Shown piece after piece: positions 25,797 through 34,634 of a stretch of 64,000 nucleotides of DNA (the stretch's first letter is position 1; each line of letters starts with the position of its first letter). The DNA is from a virus: IMG/VR virus record IMGVR_UViG_3300017755_000003, positions 1 through 64,000 of that record, one strand, 5' to 3'. The notes below the pieces were generated by a model. That model worked only from the letters and a program-made list of their open reading frames with translations, made no database searches and was not told the DNA's origin. Both the position numbers and the translations under genes were made by a program.

Positions 25797-26537
25797 ATGG
25801 CAAACCTCAGAGTATTAATGGGAGACCAAATAGAAGGTGCTTCAGTACCAACGAAGTTTTACTACGTCTATAATAATAATAGAGGTATTAACAACGGTGG
25901 CTGTTGCTGTCTATGGACTGTACCAGCGTCAATTAAGAATGTGACGTTTGAATTATGGGGCGCAGGAGCGGCGGGAGCCGGTGCTTGTTGCTGTATGTGG
26001 AGTTCACAAAACGCAGGCGGTGGATCTTATTCAATAAGATCAGTGAACACTACACCAGGATGCCAATATACAATTTGTGCGGCAGGTAACGGAAACTGTT
26101 GCGAAAGAGATTGCTTGGGATATGATGGATCAACTTCATTTGTAAGTGGTTCAGGTATTTCAACAACGTGTGCTAGAGGTGGATGTACAGGAAGAACAAA
26201 CTGTCATGCTCACTATGCCTACAACTGTTGCTTTGGTTGTTCTTGTATTTCAGGAGGAACACAAGGTGACTTTAGATTAGGACACTCTAGAAACGCACCA
26301 CTACATACACATTATTGTCACAACCAAATGTGGGATTATGTAAGTGGACCACCAAAAGGTGGAATGACTAGACACGGCAAAGATTACTGCGGTAAGCCGA
26401 TGACGTGTTCGGGTTGTGGATGGGGATGTGCTCAACCATATCCAGGAGACGGAGGCTTTAACGGAACATCATGCGGTGGTGGTTGCTGTTGGGGTCACTG
26501 GGGTTCTGGAGGAATGGTAAAAGTATCATACAGTTAA
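25797..26537 (+). CDS. cysteine/glycine-rich adhesin-like protein A
   Basis: A 246-residue protein with about 26 cysteines, extreme for a phage virion protein. The N-terminal half keeps the frame of glycine-rich fibre-tip domains: CCCLWTVPASIKNVTFELWG, then GAGAAGAGACCCMW and GGGSYSIRSVNTTPGCQYTI. The C-terminal half is Cys/Gly/His-rich (NCCFGCSC, CSGCGWGC, CGGGCCWGHWGSGG) and ends in a VKVSYS strand. The family normally has poly-Gly loops; here many positions are Cys. There is no signal peptide, and AGAGGAAAC precedes the ATG. Disulfide or metal stabilisation of a receptor-binding tip is an inference. Confidence 0.85.
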   Translation: MANLRVLMGDQIEGASVPTKFYYVYNNNRGINNGGCCCLWTVPASIKNVTFELWGAGAAGAGACCCMWSSQNAGGGSYSIRSVNTTPGCQYTICAAGNGNCCERDCLGYDGSTSFVSGSGISTTCARGGCTGRTNCHAHYAYNCCFGCSCISGGTQGDFRLGHSRNAPLHTHYCHNQMWDYVSGPPKGGMTRHGKDYCGKPMTCSGCGWGCAQPYPGDGGFNGTSCGGGCCWGHWGSGGMVKVSYS

Positions 26538-26544
26538 ACATATG

Positions 26545-26552
26545 ACTAAATA
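26545..26552 (+). promoter_or_regulatory. late promoter variant ACTAAATA
   Basis: ACTAAATA followed by CAAAGGAAGAAG before the chaperone-like gene at 26570. It has the same variant core as the element before the riboswitch. Confidence 0.45.
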
Positions 26553-26569
26553 CAAAGGAAGAAGATAAA

Positions 26570-27265
26570 ATGGCTACAGAAATTACAAAAACATTTACAT
26601 ATGATATCCCCGACGAGTATTTGGCTCAAACAAACTCGAACGGAGATACCGCTACAGCATCATATACAGGACCAGACAAATTGTATGTGTTCGTAGATGA
26701 AGCAACAAACAAGAATACAGACGCTCAACAACCACCTGATGAAGATTTTCATTACAATCCAAGTACAGATACAGCACCAGACGGTGAACGTATTGTAGAA
26801 CTTGATTGTGCAGGTGCAGATACTTTAATGTGTGCTATATTTTTACCACACGCAGTAACTATTGCACAAGAGCAAGTAACAGTTGCACTACCAACAGGTT
26901 ATGGAAACTATCAGAATCCGTGGCCACCATATCCAGATCACGCATATGAGAGAACACTTTCTACTCATGATATAGGAACTGGTGATTGGACATTGACATG
27001 GAAACAACCATGGCAAACTTGGGCAACATTGATTACGTTAAGAAACGATCGTCTAGATGCAACTGATTCAAAAGTTGCTAGTGATTCACCGGATGCTATT
27101 AAGCAACCGTGGATCGACTTTAGACAAAAATTAAGAGATATTCCGGTTACATGGAAAAAAGGTGAATCAGATGAGTATCCAGCACACATGGTTAAGTTTC
27201 CAGAAGAACCAGTTGTGGGCGGATTTGCTGAACCACCCGCTGACGATGGCGTAGGAATAGGATAA
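26570..27265 (+). CDS. tail-fibre assembly chaperone-like protein
   Basis: A 231-residue protein. The N-terminus (FTYDIPDEYLAQT, SYTGPDKLYVFVDE) pairs with that of the protein at 28875. The C-terminal motif PWIDFRQKLRDIPVTW is the W..(F/Y)RQ.LRD(I/L)P signature of phage tail assembly chaperones (PF16778-type), which help adhesins fold and can stay on the tip. It lies between Cys-rich proteins A and B, as expected for an adhesin/chaperone pair. The tail (EEPVVGGFAEPPADDGVGIG) is low complexity. The family call is good; client identity is inferred. Confidence 0.8.
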   Translation: MATEITKTFTYDIPDEYLAQTNSNGDTATASYTGPDKLYVFVDEATNKNTDAQQPPDEDFHYNPSTDTAPDGERIVELDCAGADTLMCAIFLPHAVTIAQEQVTVALPTGYGNYQNPWPPYPDHAYERTLSTHDIGTGDWTLTWKQPWQTWATLITLRNDRLDATDSKVASDSPDAIKQPWIDFRQKLRDIPVTWKKGESDEYPAHMVKFPEEPVVGGFAEPPADDGVGIG

Positions 27266-27280
27266 TAGGAGAGTAAACTA

Positions 27281-28051
27281 ATGTCTGCATTAAGATCTTT
27301 ACTTCAACTAGGGGGCAACGAAACGGCATTGTCGTTACGTACTGTGTATGTCTATCATACTAGTATGGATACAACACGTAATAGTAACCCAGGTTGCTGT
27401 TGTTTATGGACAGCATCATCAGATGTGAAGTGGGCGGCTTTTGAGACATGGGGAGCAGGCGGAGACGGCGGCGGAGGCTGTTGTTGTATGGCTGGATTCC
27501 CTGGAGGTTCAGGATCCTACGGAAGAAAAATTGCAGAAATTACACCAGGTGCAGGATTTACCTTATGTGCAGGATCGGCGGGTTGCTGTCGTCCAGTAAT
27601 GGGTTGTACAGGTTGTGGTAGTTATGCTTGTTCAGGTACTGGTTGCTGTGACGGAAGTTACTTCTGTTTATGCTCATCAGGAGGTGGATATGGTTGTGCT
27701 ACTTGCGGATTTGGAACTGCATGGGGCGGACATTGTGGATGTCCTAACTACGTATGTGGTTGTGTAAAAGGAGCAGATTTTAGTATTTGTGGATTCAACG
27801 GTGGTGGAGCAGGAACATCTATGTGTTCTAGTTCATCATGGGAGAATATGACATCAGCACCATACGGCGGACAAAGTGCTAGAATGTCAAGAGATAATTG
27901 TTATAAAACACACGGTCGTGATAGTGACGGACCAGCTGACTTCCCAGGAGGAGGCGGTGGTACACTACACACTCATAACGGTACTTGTTACTGTGGTGGA
28001 CCGGGAGCAGGCGGATTAGTAGTAGTTTACTATCAATCCGACATAGGATAA
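27281..28051 (+). CDS. cysteine/glycine-rich adhesin-like protein B
   Basis: A 256-residue paralogue of protein A with about 27 cysteines. Shared frame: PGCCCLWTASSDVKWAAFET, GAGGDGGGGCCCMAGFPGGS, YGRKIAEITPGAGFTLCAG. It is followed by a Cys-rich stretch (CTGCGSYACSGTGCCDGSYF) and poly-Gly (PGGGGGTLH), ending GGLVVVYYQSDIG. Ribosome site TAGGAG. The CCC triplets before LW and M sit at equivalent places in A, B and C, so they are conserved rather than random. Probably an alternative or partner receptor-binding tip. Confidence 0.85.
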   Translation: MSALRSLLQLGGNETALSLRTVYVYHTSMDTTRNSNPGCCCLWTASSDVKWAAFETWGAGGDGGGGCCCMAGFPGGSGSYGRKIAEITPGAGFTLCAGSAGCCRPVMGCTGCGSYACSGTGCCDGSYFCLCSSGGGYGCATCGFGTAWGGHCGCPNYVCGCVKGADFSICGFNGGGAGTSMCSSSSWENMTSAPYGGQSARMSRDNCYKTHGRDSDGPADFPGGGGGTLHTHNGTCYCGGPGAGGLVVVYYQSDIG

Positions 28052-28064
28052 GGGGAGTATATAA

Positions 28065-28865
28065 ATGGCAAGTTTAAGATCTTTTGTACCAGGCTATGAT
28101 ACAGGCGTTAAGGCTCCTCAAGCATTTACAGTAAGTTATGCTTGGAATTATGACCATAACGAAGCATGGCCAAGACAAGCTAGAGGCGTACCACCAAGTT
28201 CAAGATTTTGTTGTAATAACAACGGTGGAAAATGTTGCTTATTTACAATTCCTTCAGGAAGTAGTTTTGCAGTATTTGAAATGTGGGGCGGTGGAGCATC
28301 AGGCGTAGGCGGATGTTGCTGTATGCAAGGTATGCCAGCTGACTCAGGTGGATATGCTATTAAATCAACAAACGTAACAGCAGGTGATCAATTCACAATT
28401 TGTGCAGGTAGATCAGGATGTTGTTTATATGCAGGTAATAACTATGCAGGACATAACAGCTTTGTTATGGGAACACCAACAGGTGCTTCATGTTTCTGTG
28501 CAGTAGCTTGTGGTGGATACTGTAGTAACTGTACTCACTGTCATGGTTACTTTAGTTGTTATGGTTGCTGTATGAACTGTTACAACTGTCAAATTCAACC
28601 TAATAACGTTGACTTTGGTATTGCAAGTTACACAGGTTCTTCACAAAGATCACAGCATTGTGGAGACAGAGGACTACAATTTACACCGGTTGCGCCAATG
28701 GCACAATCAGGACCAAGAATAGGACCAAACGGTTGTTGTACACGTGGAGGTGACCAATTTGGATCATGGCCAGGTGGAGGTGGAGTACACGGATCACCAT
28801 ACGGTGGTGGATGTTGTTGTGGATCACCAGGTGCCGAAGGTGCTGTTTATGTGGTATACTACTAG
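28065..28865 (+). CDS. cysteine/glycine-rich adhesin-like protein C
   Basis: A 266-residue member of the same family with about 27 cysteines. It has a longer N-terminus (VKAPQAFTVSYAWNYDHNEA), then NNGGKCCLFTIPSGSSFAVF, EMWGGGASGVGGCCCMQG and GGYAIKSTNVTAGDQFTICA. The middle is CNCTHCHGYF-like, with five Cys-x(1-3)-Cys pairs in ~40 residues; the end is GGGCCCGSPGAEGAVYVVYY. It directly precedes the second chaperone-like gene, 9 bases away. Same inferred role as A and B; differences in the middle suggest different receptor loops. Confidence 0.85.
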   Translation: MASLRSFVPGYDTGVKAPQAFTVSYAWNYDHNEAWPRQARGVPPSSRFCCNNNGGKCCLFTIPSGSSFAVFEMWGGGASGVGGCCCMQGMPADSGGYAIKSTNVTAGDQFTICAGRSGCCLYAGNNYAGHNSFVMGTPTGASCFCAVACGGYCSNCTHCHGYFSCYGCCMNCYNCQIQPNNVDFGIASYTGSSQRSQHCGDRGLQFTPVAPMAQSGPRIGPNGCCTRGGDQFGSWPGGGGVHGSPYGGGCCCGSPGAEGAVYVVYY

Positions 28866-28874
28866 GATATAATT

Positions 28875-30335
28875 ATGGGACACGGATTAGACGCAGTAAA
28901 TAGAAGAAACGAAATTGAAGTTCAGTTTTCATATGATATGCCCGATGCATATTTGTATACAACTTCTAAAGAAGGTAAAGTAGGTCAATGGACTTATAAA
29001 GGCCCAGAAAAAATGTGGGTGTTTATGAGAAAAGTAGACAACAAACGTTCAGGAGAAGTTAGATACTCATACGAAGTTGAAGAAGGTTTTGTACCATCAG
29101 CACATGAGTACATGGTTCTAGTTGACTGTAAAGAAAATCCATTACTATGTGAGCTTATGGAAGTACACCAAGACACATTATTCTTGGAAGGTAGAGAACA
29201 CGTAACAGAAACATTACCACAAAAAGATATTAATGGTAATTACTTTAAGCATATTGAGCCTAAAGTTCCTACACCAGATCACACATACGATAGAGATGAA
29301 ATTGTTTATGATCCGGTTGCAAAAGCATGGCCTACAAAATTTCCTTTTATTAAGCCACACACAGGTTGGGCTGAAATTAAAAAAGTACGTTGGTCACAAC
29401 TATCATGGTCAGACTCACACTTATCAGATGATATGCCAGAGAGTTTAGCAAATAACTGGAAACAGTTTAGACAAGAATTAAGAGATTTACCAGAAATTTA
29501 TGGTGCTTGTTGGACACCTACTATCACAGCAGGTGGAACAGGTTACTCAGTAGGCGATCACTTATTAGTTGATGCTACTGTATTAGGTTATTCAAATGAT
29601 CAAATAGGAACATTAGATGACTTATCAACACCAATGGGACAAAGACCAGGTTTTGATTTTGAAGCAGATCCAAATGATGGAGAAGCATGGAAACCAGATG
29701 CAACAGTTGATACTGCTAGTGGTTCATTAGACGTAAACATTATTGTTACAAGCATTGGACAAGACGGTGCTATTACTGGTGTTAGAACACGTAACGCCTT
29801 TAATGCTCGACACATGAAAGAAGCAAAAGTTATTAACAATGTAGCATATACTATTGTTAAAACAGGTGACAGTTCTACTACAGGAACAGGTGCTACATTT
29901 AAATTAGAAAAGAAAGTACGTATTGATCCTTGGAAAGTTAGAATTCCACAATCACCAAAAGCTAAACAACCAGGTATTTGGGGCGAAAGCGATCAGTTCC
30001 CAGGACAAACTGGACGTTATGGTGCGGTTGTAAACGGTATGGACGCATCAACTACATTAGGTGATAACGTTCCAGATGGTACAGATGCTAATAACAGAGA
30101 CAATCCAGCAGATGGTTGGCTAATGGAACACACATATCACCCTTCAACAGGACATATGATTCCACCAGAAATGGATGGACACTACTTTGGTACAGACCTA
30201 GCTAGATTAGGATTAAGCACAGACGGTACTCCATTCGACGATGGTGTAGCTGACGGCTTACCTGCGGCGCCTACAGACGCTAAAGGCAAGACTAGAATAG
30301 CTGGAACTATCACAGCCAGAAAACAAACTTCCTAA
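28875..30335 (+). CDS. tail-fibre assembly chaperone-like protein with inserted domain
   Basis: A 486-residue relative of the 26570 protein: FSYDMPDAYLYTTSKEGKVG, YKGPEKMWVFM, then PESLANNWKQFRQELRDLPE, the chaperone signature, near residue 200. Directly after that motif about 130 residues are inserted (ITAGGTGYSVGDHLLVDATV to TGDSSTTGTGATFKLEKKV). The insert resembles the GTGY..GD.I.IDG modules of the giant fibre at 37491. The chaperone-like tail then resumes (PWKVRIPQSPKAKQPGIWGE). The C-terminal ~100 residues are unique. It may be a chaperone that remains as a virion component. Last gene of the adhesin cassette. Confidence 0.8.
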   Translation: MGHGLDAVNRRNEIEVQFSYDMPDAYLYTTSKEGKVGQWTYKGPEKMWVFMRKVDNKRSGEVRYSYEVEEGFVPSAHEYMVLVDCKENPLLCELMEVHQDTLFLEGREHVTETLPQKDINGNYFKHIEPKVPTPDHTYDRDEIVYDPVAKAWPTKFPFIKPHTGWAEIKKVRWSQLSWSDSHLSDDMPESLANNWKQFRQELRDLPEIYGACWTPTITAGGTGYSVGDHLLVDATVLGYSNDQIGTLDDLSTPMGQRPGFDFEADPNDGEAWKPDATVDTASGSLDVNIIVTSIGQDGAITGVRTRNAFNARHMKEAKVINNVAYTIVKTGDSSTTGTGATFKLEKKVRIDPWKVRIPQSPKAKQPGIWGESDQFPGQTGRYGAVVNGMDASTTLGDNVPDGTDANNRDNPADGWLMEHTYHPSTGHMIPPEMDGHYFGTDLARLGLSTDGTPFDDGVADGLPAAPTDAKGKTRIAGTITARKQTS

Positions 30336-30345
30336 TATAATTCCT

Positions 30346-30380
30346 TTTAAATAACTGTATAATGCTTGTTATATAAGCAT
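30346..30380 (+). promoter_or_regulatory. promoter and leader hairpin before the glycan block
   Basis: TTTAAATA (30346-30353, late-like) and a possible -10 TATAAT (30358-30363) overlap, followed by a hairpin ATGCTT/AAGCAT (30362-30367 with 30375-30380, 7-base loop). No good -35 was found, so a late-type start near 30359 is preferred. AAGGATG follows before the ATG at 30409. Confidence 0.4.
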
Positions 30381-30408
30381 GAATTACGCACAGTTAAAAG
30401 GATGATAA

Positions 30409-31386
30409 ATGACAACAGATAAAAGAAGTTCAGCTATTTTTATTAATGGCGGTGCCGGTCGTGTGATAGCATCTATCCCTGCTCTAGAAAAGTTTCAAGA
30501 AGAAAACCCAGATGATAACTTTGTTGTTGTTTGTGAAGGAGGTACTGATTTCTTTAAAGGTCATCCTACTTTATATGCTAGAGTATATGATCATTGGCAC
30601 AAAGGCTTATTTACAGATAAGTTAAAAGAACGTGAATTGATTACACCAGAGCCTTACAGGGTTTGGGAGTATTATAATCAGTTATGTAGTATTGCTCAAG
30701 CATATGATATTGCAATCAATAAAAAAGGTTTACGTGAACTACACAAACCTAAAATTAAGTTAAACAAAGAAGAAATGATCTTTGGTAAAAAACTTGTTGA
30801 TGAAGTTAGAGAAAAAACTAAAAAAGACAAGGTAGTAGTATTCCAACCATTTGGTAGAACAACACAACACGAAAACGGTATGATTTCAGACTACAGTGGT
30901 AGAAGTTTTGAAGCTGAAAATTCAGTTAATATTGTTAAAAAACTTTCTAAAAAATATGGCGTAATTCATATGGCAGAGTTTGGCATTGACTTTTCTAAAC
31001 ACAAAGTAAAAGAAGCAGTAGCAAGTCCTATGGGTGCAGACCTTAGACATTGGGCTGGCATTATTGCAAATGCAGATTACTTCTTAGGTTGTGATAGTTC
31101 AGGACAACACATGGTCCATGCACTAGATAAAAAATGTACAGTAGTAATTGGATCAACTTTTCCTGTTAACGTTTCTTATCCAGGTGATGAAAACTTTGAT
31201 ATTTTAGATATGGGTGCAGGTGCAAGAACTTACAGTCCAATTAGAGTTACACATGATGAGTTTTCAGATAGAACCAATGATGGTGTTATGGCAATGAACG
31301 ATAAAGTTGAAGATATTATTGTTGAGTCAGTTACTAACGGACTTAAAGGCGGACCTAAACTAGGACCTAAATACCAAGAAGAATAA
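30409..31386 (+). CDS. glycosyltransferase family 9-like (heptosyltransferase-type) protein
   Basis: A 325-residue cytosolic protein. The N-terminus FINGGAGRVIASIPALEKFQ matches the GD...A.PAL.AL.. start of ADP-heptose transferases. VVFQPFGRTTQ occupies the first strand of the second Rossmann domain. NADYFLGCDSSGQHMVHALD is equivalent to the D..(I/L)G.D(S/T)G..H.A.A nucleotide-sugar site, followed by KCTVVIGST. It opens a four-gene block with its own ribosome site (AAGGATG). Because the same phage encodes HldE and HldD, an ADP-heptose donor is attractive. Acceptor unknown: host LPS, a phage structure or a small molecule. Confidence 0.78.
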   Translation: MTTDKRSSAIFINGGAGRVIASIPALEKFQEENPDDNFVVVCEGGTDFFKGHPTLYARVYDHWHKGLFTDKLKERELITPEPYRVWEYYNQLCSIAQAYDIAINKKGLRELHKPKIKLNKEEMIFGKKLVDEVREKTKKDKVVVFQPFGRTTQHENGMISDYSGRSFEAENSVNIVKKLSKKYGVIHMAEFGIDFSKHKVKEAVASPMGADLRHWAGIIANADYFLGCDSSGQHMVHALDKKCTVVIGSTFPVNVSYPGDENFDILDMGAGARTYSPIRVTHDEFSDRTNDGVMAMNDKVEDIIVESVTNGLKGGPKLGPKYQEE

Positions 31387-31387
31387 G

Positions 31388-32206
31388 ATGGATAGGCTGT
31401 ATACATTCGGCTGTTCATATACATCTTGGAACTGGCCTACATGGGCAGACATCATGAGCCTCGAAGCAAACTATTACGAGAATTGGGGTCATGCTGGTTT
31501 AGGTAATCGTGCTATTGCTGAACGTGTAGCAGAATGTAACATAAAAAATAAATTCAATCACAAAGATCAAGTTGTAGTACAATGGACTAGTCATCTAAGA
31601 CACGACTGGTTAAACTTTAAACACAAAGAACCTTGGCAAACAAAAGGAAGTATGTTCAGTTATCAGAACGAAGAACTATATGATAAAAAATGGATTGATA
31701 CTTTTTACGACGAGAAAGCATATTTCTTACATACATTACACGCAATAGAATTAACAAAAGGGTTGTTAGAATCTACAGGGTGTGAATTTTACTTTACAAG
31801 TATAAGCAATCTTAATACACTAGGTACAGACATACCGCATCAAACCGGACATGGTGAAAACTTAAGAAACACACCAGAACTTGCAAACGGTATTGAGGAG
31901 TTTGGCTTAGAAGAATATAGTGATGTGCTTAAAGGAGATCATTGGTTATGTCCAATTGGTATTCATGCTTGGAATAGACCTGATTTACAGTGGTGGTTTG
32001 AAAATGAACAAGGTAACAAGTGGGTAGAACTACATCCTAGTCCTAATCAACACTTGGATTGGGTACATAATCACAACCAGAACGTAACTAAAGAACAAGA
32101 AAATTTGATAGATACTACTAATAGTGCAAAAACTAACGACTACAAAGAAACTATCGCAAACATTACTCGCACAGTAGATTGGGATAGAAAGTATAGAGGA
32201 TTTTAA
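31388..32206 (+). CDS. SGNH/GDSL-like hydrolase or acyltransferase
   Basis: A 272-residue protein one base after the GT9-like gene. Block I: YTFGCSYT (the Ser of the G-x-S-x-T motif). Block II-like: NWGHAGLGNRAI (Gly and Asn of the oxyanion hole). Then VVVQWTSHLRHDW, and near the C-terminus HPSPNQHLDW, which supplies the catalytic-type His. The order fits SGNH enzymes seen in phage and glycan clusters, which remove or transfer acyl groups. No signal peptide. The substrate is probably a sugar made or moved by the neighbours; whether it is an esterase or a transferase cannot be told. Confidence 0.7.
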   Translation: MDRLYTFGCSYTSWNWPTWADIMSLEANYYENWGHAGLGNRAIAERVAECNIKNKFNHKDQVVVQWTSHLRHDWLNFKHKEPWQTKGSMFSYQNEELYDKKWIDTFYDEKAYFLHTLHAIELTKGLLESTGCEFYFTSISNLNTLGTDIPHQTGHGENLRNTPELANGIEEFGLEEYSDVLKGDHWLCPIGIHAWNRPDLQWWFENEQGNKWVELHPSPNQHLDWVHNHNQNVTKEQENLIDTTNSAKTNDYKETIANITRTVDWDRKYRGF

Positions 32207-34009
32207 ATGGATAAGAAACCAGTTTGGATCGCCGGTATTGCTAGAGGACACAACGCAGGTGTTTGCTTATTAAAAGATGGCAAGATCGTATTTGCAATAG
32301 AAGAAGAAAGACTAACACGTCAGAAATATGATGGTGGTCCTTATGCTTCTATGATGAAAATTTTAGAATACACAGACAAACTAGATTTCTTATGTGTTGC
32401 ACACACACAAAATTTACAAAGAACAGCAGGTAGAGTAGACTTTAGTGGAGACGATGTTTACACAGGACTTGCACGTAAGATGGGATTAATAAGCAGAAAG
32501 CCTTATAACCCAGAAGAAAATCACCCACAAGTTATTGACATGAGTCATATACATCATAAGCTACACGCCGCTACAGCTTTTTATAGATCAGGATTTGATC
32601 AAGCAGTAGCAGTTATTGTAGATGGTGCAGGAACATTTATTGATTTACAAACAAATCAAGAACCTATGACTGTATGGGAAACAGAAACAATATACGATTG
32701 TACATATCCAGATAATTTTAAAACTATGTACAAGCATCTAGGTACTAACGGTCCTATTACATCACAATATCTAAAAAATATGTCAAGTGAATTATATGAC
32801 GAACCTAAGGAATGGACACATGATGCATTTCTTACAGAGAACGCAGGTATTGTAAAAACATACGAAGCAGTAACTGAATACTGTGGCTTTAGTTTTATTG
32901 AAGCAGGTAAAACAATGGGATTATTTCCATATGGTAAGCCTAGTGATATAAAATTATGGAGAGAAGACAGTATGTGGCCGTTGTCTGATAGACAAATGAT
33001 TGTGCCTACATATCCAAATGGTGCTCACGTAAACTATAACTTGTTTGAATATCTTGCAACGCACGATAATGAAGATGTAAGCAAATTAGATAATAGAAGA
33101 GACATGGCTTATGCTGTACAAACACAATCACAGGATCAAGTTGTAAAACTAATTAGACGTGCAGTTGAAATATCAGGTAAAAATAAAGTTGTTATTAGTG
33201 GAGGTTATGGACTTAACTGTGTAGCAAACTATGAATATTTAGATCAACTAAAAGACGATAACATTCAAATCTATGTTGAACCAGTAAGTAACGATGCAGG
33301 AACGGCCATGGGTGCGGCAATGTTAATGCACAGAAAACTTACAAAGGATAACACAGTACAAGAACAGCAAGATACATTATACGAAGGTCCTGCTTATAGT
33401 TACTCAGATGAAGAAATTAATAATGCTGTAGAAAAGTATGGTGCAACAGTTGAAGAAGCAGATGATAATAAAGTTGTTGACATCTTAGCTGATAGAAAGA
33501 TTTGTACTATCTTCCAAGGACGTAGTGAAAATGGTCCTCGTGCATTAGGTAACAGAACTATTATGTATGATCCAAGTGACCCCGATGGTAAGGATCATGT
33601 TAATCTTATTAAACGTAGAGAATATTTTAGACCATTTGCAGGTAGCATACTAGAAGAAGATGTGCATGAATGGTTTGATTTACGTGGAATGGAAAGTTCA
33701 CCAACAATGATGTATGCTGTAAACTGTCAACCAGGTATTGCAGAAAGAATTCCAAGCATCATACACGTTGACGGAACTTGCAGAATACAAACTGTAAGTG
33801 AAAAACAAAATCCTCATTACTATAAGTTAATTAAGGCGTGGAAAGAAAAGACAGGACTGTCAATTATTTTCAATACAAGTTTTAATTTAGGTGGAGAGCC
33901 ATTAGTTGAAACGTTAGATGATGCTGTACGCACATTGAAACACAGCGACATTGAGTACTTGTACCTACCTGAATATAACAAACTTATAACGCTGAAAAAT
34001 GACGGATAA
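32207..34009 (+). CDS. carbamoyltransferase, NodU/CmcH family
   Basis: A 600-residue, full-length member. It transfers a carbamoyl group from carbamoyl phosphate to a sugar or other hydroxyl with ATP. The N-terminal Kae1-like domain begins GIARGHNAGVCLLKDGKIVF and EEERLTRQKYDGG; HIHHKLHAATAFY supplies His ligands; VAVIVDGAGT and ISGGYGLNCVANYEYLDQL are nucleotide-site motifs. The C-terminal domain has FQGRSENGPRALGNRTI and YFRPFAGSILEE, ending IIFNTSFNLGGEPLVET. It starts directly after the SGNH stop and overlaps the methyltransferase by 11 bases. A glycan decoration role is inferred; an effect on nodulation factors is not. Confidence 0.93.
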   Translation: MDKKPVWIAGIARGHNAGVCLLKDGKIVFAIEEERLTRQKYDGGPYASMMKILEYTDKLDFLCVAHTQNLQRTAGRVDFSGDDVYTGLARKMGLISRKPYNPEENHPQVIDMSHIHHKLHAATAFYRSGFDQAVAVIVDGAGTFIDLQTNQEPMTVWETETIYDCTYPDNFKTMYKHLGTNGPITSQYLKNMSSELYDEPKEWTHDAFLTENAGIVKTYEAVTEYCGFSFIEAGKTMGLFPYGKPSDIKLWREDSMWPLSDRQMIVPTYPNGAHVNYNLFEYLATHDNEDVSKLDNRRDMAYAVQTQSQDQVVKLIRRAVEISGKNKVVISGGYGLNCVANYEYLDQLKDDNIQIYVEPVSNDAGTAMGAAMLMHRKLTKDNTVQEQQDTLYEGPAYSYSDEEINNAVEKYGATVEEADDNKVVDILADRKICTIFQGRSENGPRALGNRTIMYDPSDPDGKDHVNLIKRREYFRPFAGSILEEDVHEWFDLRGMESSPTMMYAVNCQPGIAERIPSIIHVDGTCRIQTVSEKQNPHYYKLIKAWKEKTGLSIIFNTSFNLGGEPLVETLDDAVRTLKHSDIEYLYLPEYNKLITLKNDG

Positions 34010-34634
34010 CTTTACACAATACTTCGACACAAAAATATACTGGACAGACGAAATTGACGGTTGTGGTAACACCATGATCGATGACTTCCTTGATGCAACA
34101 AGTTTCATTACACAAGATAAAAAATTTTATAATACATTAGAATGGTGTAGTGGTCCAGGCTTTTGGGGATTTGGTTTACTAGGTACAGGTAAAACAGAAA
34201 AGATTACATTATCAGATGTATGGGAACCGAACAAACCAGCAGTACTACAAACAATATTACAAAATAATCTAGATGAAAAGGCACAGTTTTTTTTAAGTGA
34301 CAATTTTACAAACATTCCTGAACAAACTTTTGACCTAATTGTAGCTAATCCTCCACATTTCAACGGTGACCCGTATGTTGCACACTATGATGATCCAAGG
34401 AAATACAAAGATTTAGACTGGTCTATACACAAAAACTTCTTTGATAACGTAGAAAAATACCTATCAACAGACGGTGTTATTGTTCTTGCTGAAAATGTAT
34501 GGGGATCAAATCCTGATACATTTAAAGACATGATTGAAAAGAATAACTTAAAAATTACACATCATTTCCCTTCTAAACAGTATCCATTAGATATGTGGTA
34601 TTTGGGAATCGCGAGAGAATCCGCGGAGCGGTAA
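33999..34634 (+). CDS. class I SAM-dependent methyltransferase
   Basis: A 211-residue protein. Motif I region LEWCSGPGFWGFGLLGTG, an acidic residue after strand 2 (LSDVWEPN) and motif IV FDLIVANPPHFNGDPY. NPP(H/Y) is typical of RsmC/PrmC-like N-methyltransferases acting on nucleic-acid bases or glutamine side chains. VIVLAENVWG follows as motif VI. No target-recognition domain is present. It overlaps the carbamoyltransferase by 11 bases, so it is part of that block and could act on the same product, or on RNA or protein. The last codons lie in a GC-rich hairpin (34621-34631). Confidence 0.82.
   Translation: MTDNFTQYFDTKIYWTDEIDGCGNTMIDDFLDATSFITQDKKFYNTLEWCSGPGFWGFGLLGTGKTEKITLSDVWEPNKPAVLQTILQNNLDEKAQFFLSDNFTNIPEQTFDLIVANPPHFNGDPYVAHYDDPRKYKDLDWSIHKNFFDNVEKYLSTDGVIVLAENVWGSNPDTFKDMIEKNNLKITHHFPSKQYPLDMWYLGIARESAER

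Noticed and set aside
25797-28865. Metallothionein or ferredoxin-type proteins
   Set aside because: Cys spacing is irregular and embedded in a Gly-rich beta frame with tail-tip features; no known 4Fe-4S or metallothionein pattern repeats.
30358-30363. TATAAT as a host sigma70 promoter before the GT9-like gene
   Set aside because: No acceptable -35 lies 16-18 bases upstream, and it overlaps a late-like TTTAAATA that explains the site better; kept only as a combined low-confidence entry.
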